Positions 7,267 through 9,894 of a stretch of 9,894 bases of DNA are shown one piece after another. The stretch spans positions 1 to 9,894 of the forward strand of contig QNAD01000045.1 in the NCBI GenBank assembly GCA_003641345.1. The letters are read 5' to 3'. The position numbers and the translations under genes were made by a program. This DNA comes from Candidatus Zixiibacteriota bacterium (GTDB lineage: Bacteria; Zixibacteria; MSB-5A5; GN15; FEB-12). Every line of letters begins with the position of its first letter. Position 1 is the first letter of the stretch. Under the pieces are notes generated by a model. That model ran no database searches, was not told where the DNA came from, and was given only the letters and a program-made list of their open reading frames with translations.

Positions 7267-7290
7267 ACTACGAACGGGTTATATGTTTTT
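7257..7290 (+). terminator. Weak hairpin with T-run after the membrane protein gene
   Basis: TCGTA (7261-7265) pairs with TACGA (7269-7273) across a 3-nt loop. TAAC (7257-7260) and GTTA (7278-7281) can extend the stem past an asymmetric bulge, and T5 follows at 7286-7290. The stem overlaps the stop codon. It is short and poor in GC, so it may be inefficient or accidental. Confidence 0.25.
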
Positions 7291-7331
7291 GTTGCGTCTC
7301 AATATAGTTTATTAGCTTAAAACTTAACAGA

Positions 7332-7349
7332 TTGTTAAAAATTTCACAA
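7332..7349. promoter_or_regulatory. Rex-type operator candidate upstream of hemA
   Basis: TTGTTAAAAATTTCACAA matches the Rex redox-repressor consensus TTGTGAA-N4-TTCACAA at 13 of 14 specified positions, the only mismatch being T for G at position 5. Rex senses the NADH/NAD+ ratio and releases DNA when NADH is high. The site lies 92 nt before the hemA start and directly abuts a -10-like TATCAT (7350-7355), a position suited to repression. It also overlaps a second inverted repeat, TTAACA-GAT-TGTTAA (7324-7338), so another regulator is possible. No rex gene is in the window. Confidence 0.45.
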
Positions 7350-7441
7350 TATCATGACAAATATATGACAACTATTCTCTCAATTATTGCATCTTTTTAC
7401 CCAAAATGAAAACATTTAAGATAAATATAGGTTTATAAAAT

Positions 7442-8710
7442 ATGGAATTTGGAATTATTGGGACATCAATCTGGCAACAGAATATGCCGCTTTTAGAGAG
7501 ATTGACTGTTGATAGAGATTCAAAAATTGAAACTATTCAAAAATTAAAAGAAATTCTTGGTTTGGAAGAATTAATTTATCTTTCGACTTGCAACAGAGTT
7601 GAATTTATTTTTGTAAAACCGCGTCATATAAGTAATAATACAATTTTACATAAAATGATTGATTTCTTCTTTAAAAATAACACGACTATCAGTTTTTTCC
7701 CTAATGATTTTTTCACATATTCAGGTAAAGAAGCTATCAGCCATCTTTTCCGAATGACTTCTTCTTTAGAATCATTAGTTATTGGTGAAACACAAATATC
7801 CAGCCAATTTAAAACCGCTTATGAAGAAGCTCAAGCTGCCGGCTGGTGTGGACCGATGCTTAACAGTTTAGCAAAAGAAGCTCTTATGATTGCCAAAAGA
7901 GTAAAAAAAGAAACTACTATTAGTGATGGTTCTGTTTCTATGGCGTCTCTTGCTACCAACGAACTCAAAAATACTTTAGATAAAATTGATGCTCCCAAAG
8001 TTGCCATAGTTGGCTCTGGTGAAATGTCAGTAAAGATGGCTAAATATATTAAAGATATATTTAATGGTCAGATTGTTTTTGTTAACCGAACTTTAGCCAA
8101 AGCAGAAAAACTGGCTTCTGAATATAAATGTGAATCAATTGCATTAGATAAATTTTTGGAATCCCCGATTGAAATCGATGCTATTATTACTGCCACAGCC
8201 GCGACTGGACCGGTTTTTGATTTTGAATTTCTAAAAAAATTACAGAAAATGAACAAACAGATTGTTTGTATTGATCTTGCTATCCCCCGTGATTTCAGTT
8301 TTGATTTTAATGGTGCTGAAAATATAACATTAATTGACATACCCTTTTTAAAATCAAAAGCACAATCAAATCTTCGTCAAAAATTTGTCGAAGCCAGTCG
8401 AGCTGATGAAATTGTACGCGATGCCGTATTACAATATCTTTCACGTCGTATTGAAGTTTCCTTAAAACCAATTTTCAATGAGAGTTACAAAGAATCTATG
8501 GATTTTGCCCGAAAAGCTTACGACGACCTCTTTTCACACCGGATGCAATCTCTTCCAGAAGAAGAAAAAGAAGCTGTTTTTGAATTGATTTCCAAAGTTA
8601 TTGGTCATTCTTCATTTCAACCTGTGAAAATGCTATCTAACCGCTTTGTTGAAATGCGTTCTAATATAGATTTAGCTGAAATAGCTTCTATTCGCAAAGA
8701 AGCCATATGA
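7442..8710 (+). CDS. hemA: Glutamyl-tRNA reductase
   Basis: HemA reduces glutamyl-tRNA(Glu) with NADPH to glutamate-1-semialdehyde, the first step of C5-type heme synthesis in the cytoplasm. The 422-residue length is typical. The catalytic domain shows STCNRVE (48-54) with the nucleophile C50, then SLVIGETQIS (111-120) and KRVKKET (152-158). The NADPH domain has GSGEMS (191-196), with S where G is common, and VNRT (214-217). A helical dimerisation domain follows from about 310, ending with a GHSSFQPVKML segment (388-398). The N-terminus is unusual: the family's HKTAP-like stretch is replaced by GTSIWQQNMPLLERL (7-21). A weak TAGG lies 10 nt before the ATG. The stop overlaps the hemC start by 4 nt (ATGA), which implies coupled translation. 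Confidence 0.96.
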   Translation: MEFGIIGTSIWQQNMPLLERLTVDRDSKIETIQKLKEILGLEELIYLSTCNRVEFIFVKPRHISNNTILHKMIDFFFKNNTTISFFPNDFFTYSGKEAISHLFRMTSSLESLVIGETQISSQFKTAYEEAQAAGWCGPMLNSLAKEALMIAKRVKKETTISDGSVSMASLATNELKNTLDKIDAPKVAIVGSGEMSVKMAKYIKDIFNGQIVFVNRTLAKAEKLASEYKCESIALDKFLESPIEIDAIITATAATGPVFDFEFLKKLQKMNKQIVCIDLAIPRDFSFDFNGAENITLIDIPFLKSKAQSNLRQKFVEASRADEIVRDAVLQYLSRRIEVSLKPIFNESYKESMDFARKAYDDLFSHRMQSLPEEEKEAVFELISKVIGHSSFQPVKMLSNRFVEMRSNIDLAEIASIRKEAI

Positions 8711-9615
8711 ACTCAAGAAAAATAATTATTGGTACCAGAGGGTCGGACCTTGCCCTTTATCAGGCAAATTTTATTCATGATATTCTCGTTAACGAATACA
8801 AATGCTTGGTTGAGATTAAAATAATAAAAACTACCGGTGATAAAATTGATACTATCTCTTTTGATAAAATGGAAGGGAAAGGTTTTTTCACTAAAGAACT
8901 TGAAGAGGTTCTGTTAAATAAAGAAATTGATTTGGCGGTCCATTCATTAAAAGATTTGATGACTACTCAACCATCCGGTTTAAAATTAGGAGCCGTAGGT
9001 TATCGGGCTGACAGAAGGGAAATGCTTCTAATTAGAAAAGAATCACTGGGATCAAATAAAGTTATTCCTGTTAAAGATGGTGGTGTTATTGGTACCAGTT
9101 CTGCTCGTAGGAAATGTCAGATAGTTCATTATAATCCAACTTTACAGATAAAAGACCTTCGCGGTAATGTCCCGACCAGAATAAATAAATTACGTAATGG
9201 ACAATATGATGCCATAATAGTTGCGGCGGCTGGTGTTAATAGGTTGGAACTTAATTTAGATGATCTTGAAGTTATTCTTCTTGATGCAGAAATTTTTCTA
9301 CCTGCACCTGCTCAAGGTATTCTTGGAATTCAAATAAGGGATAATGACCAATTTATAGAATCTGTTGTCAGTAAACTCGGCTCAAAAGATGAAATGATTT
9401 CAGCTATGCTTGAGAGAGGTTTATTAGCTAAATTTGATGCTGGGTGTTCTCTCCCACTTGGAGTTTATTCTGAAAACAACGATGGTAATTTAACTTTGAA
9501 AGCTGTTTTAGGAATCAGAGAAAATGACCAATGGAAAGGTTTGAAAAAAATCGAACTTTCTGGAATTGATGTCGAACAAATTGTTTCCGATGCTTTTCAG
9601 AAATTAAATCAATGA
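8707..9615 (+). CDS. hemC: Porphobilinogen deaminase (hydroxymethylbilane synthase)
   Basis: HemC condenses four porphobilinogen molecules into hydroxymethylbilane in the cytoplasm. The 302-residue protein has the usual length and all main motifs: GTRGSDLALYQA (9-20), the catalytic aspartate D83 in HSLKDLMT (79-86), substrate-binding SARRK (132-136), LRGNVPTR (151-158) and PAPAQGILGIQ (199-209). C247 in DAGCSLPLG (244-252) is the cysteine that carries the dipyrromethane cofactor. The family usually has P where M85 stands (KDLPT), a small change next to the active site. It starts inside the hemA stop codon (ATGA overlap) and is followed by hemD after 9 nt, so hemA-hemC-hemD form one transcription unit. 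Confidence 0.96.
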   Translation: MNSRKIIIGTRGSDLALYQANFIHDILVNEYKCLVEIKIIKTTGDKIDTISFDKMEGKGFFTKELEEVLLNKEIDLAVHSLKDLMTTQPSGLKLGAVGYRADRREMLLIRKESLGSNKVIPVKDGGVIGTSSARRKCQIVHYNPTLQIKDLRGNVPTRINKLRNGQYDAIIVAAAGVNRLELNLDDLEVILLDAEIFLPAPAQGILGIQIRDNDQFIESVVSKLGSKDEMISAMLERGLLAKFDAGCSLPLGVYSENNDGNLTLKAVLGIRENDQWKGLKKIELSGIDVEQIVSDAFQKLNQ

Positions 9616-9624
9616 TTGTTCGTT

Positions 9625-9894
9625 ATGAAGATAGGCATCACCAGAGATATAAATCAGTTGGCAGAGTTAAAACCTCTTGCAATTCAAAAAAAAATTGAAC
9701 TTTTACCTGTTCCGGTTATAAAAATTGAACCAATTGATTTTGAATTCTCTTTTGAGAATAATCCGGATTGGATTTTATTTACCAGCGCCAATGCCGTATC
9801 AATCTTTTTTCAGTACCTAAAAAAAAATAATCAGGCTTTGCCCCCACAGACTAAAATTGCTTCGATTGGAAATAAAACATCAAACAGAATAAAA
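9625..9894 (+). CDS. hemD: Uroporphyrinogen-III synthase, N-terminal part (cut by window edge)
   Basis: An open frame starts MKIGITRDINQL and runs 90 codons to the window end without a stop. HemD cyclises hydroxymethylbilane, with inversion of ring D, to uroporphyrinogen III. Supporting features are the opening GITRD, PVPVIKIEPID (28-38) and the DWILFTSANAV segment (48-58), typical of HemD despite its low sequence conservation, plus TKIASIGNKT (76-85) resembling the family's IGxxT motif. About one third of the usual 240-260 residues is present. It begins 9 nt after the hemC stop and lacks a clear Shine-Dalgarno, so coupled translation is likely. An in-frame TTG at 9616 is an alternative start. 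Confidence 0.85.
   Translation, partial: MKIGITRDINQLAELKPLAIQKKIELLPVPVIKIEPIDFEFSFENNPDWILFTSANAVSIFFQYLKKNNQALPPQTKIASIGNKTSNRIK

Noticed and set aside
9612..9698. ATG overlapping the hemC stop (ATGA) as a start for hemD
   Set aside because: This frame meets a stop after 28 codons and shows no HemD features; the frame from 9625 encodes the clear HemD N-terminus.

Overview
The window is an AT-rich stretch from a Gram-negative-type (diderm) bacterium that carries a protein-arginine phosphorylation system. The diderm reading rests on a LolC/E permease next to a LolD ATPase, the machinery that extracts lipoproteins from the inner membrane. The McsA-McsB-ClpC module is best known from Firmicutes but also occurs in several low-GC diderm phyla. 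Together with the C5 heme genes this suggests an uncultured FCB-like lineage (Marinimicrobia or Cloacimonetes type). That placement is inference from gene content only. All coding genes look intact, apart from rpmA and hemD, which are cut by the window edges.

Layout. Positions 1-78 hold the first 26 codons of rpmA (ribosomal protein L27, minus strand). Positions 79-524 are a gene-free interval with a candidate rpmA promoter and an unusual set of repeated complementary segments. A strong palindromic terminator lies at 525-557. From 6740 down to 574, on the minus strand, is a tight five-gene run: LolC/E-type permease, LolD-type ATPase, mcsA, mcsB, clpC. Gaps are 60, 22, 9 and 61 nt, so they are probably one operon, with a possible extra promoter just before clpC. 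Positions 6741-6828 form a short divergent promoter region. On the plus strand follow a small unrecognised four-helix membrane protein (6829-7266), a 175-nt regulatory gap with a near-consensus Rex-type operator, and then hemA, hemC and the start of hemD. hemA and hemC overlap by 4 nt, and hemD starts 9 nt after hemC.

How the genes work together. McsB phosphorylates arginines on damaged proteins, McsA is its zinc-finger activator, and ClpC captures phospho-arginine substrates and feeds them to ClpP (not in the window). The key residues for writing and reading the mark are visible: the McsB RDXXRA motif at 337-342, the two ClpC N-domain glutamates, and the ClpC VGF ClpP-docking motif. The CtsR repressor gene that heads the Bacillus operon is absent; lipoprotein-export genes sit in its place. 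The plus-strand cluster makes heme precursors: HemA (glutamyl-tRNA to glutamate semialdehyde), HemC (porphobilinogen to hydroxymethylbilane) and HemD (uroporphyrinogen III).

I found no CRISPR array, insertion sequence, tRNA, rRNA or phage gene. The parts least explained by known families are the structured interval upstream of rpmA, the Rex-like site before hemA, and the small membrane protein with an apparently near-leaderless promoter.
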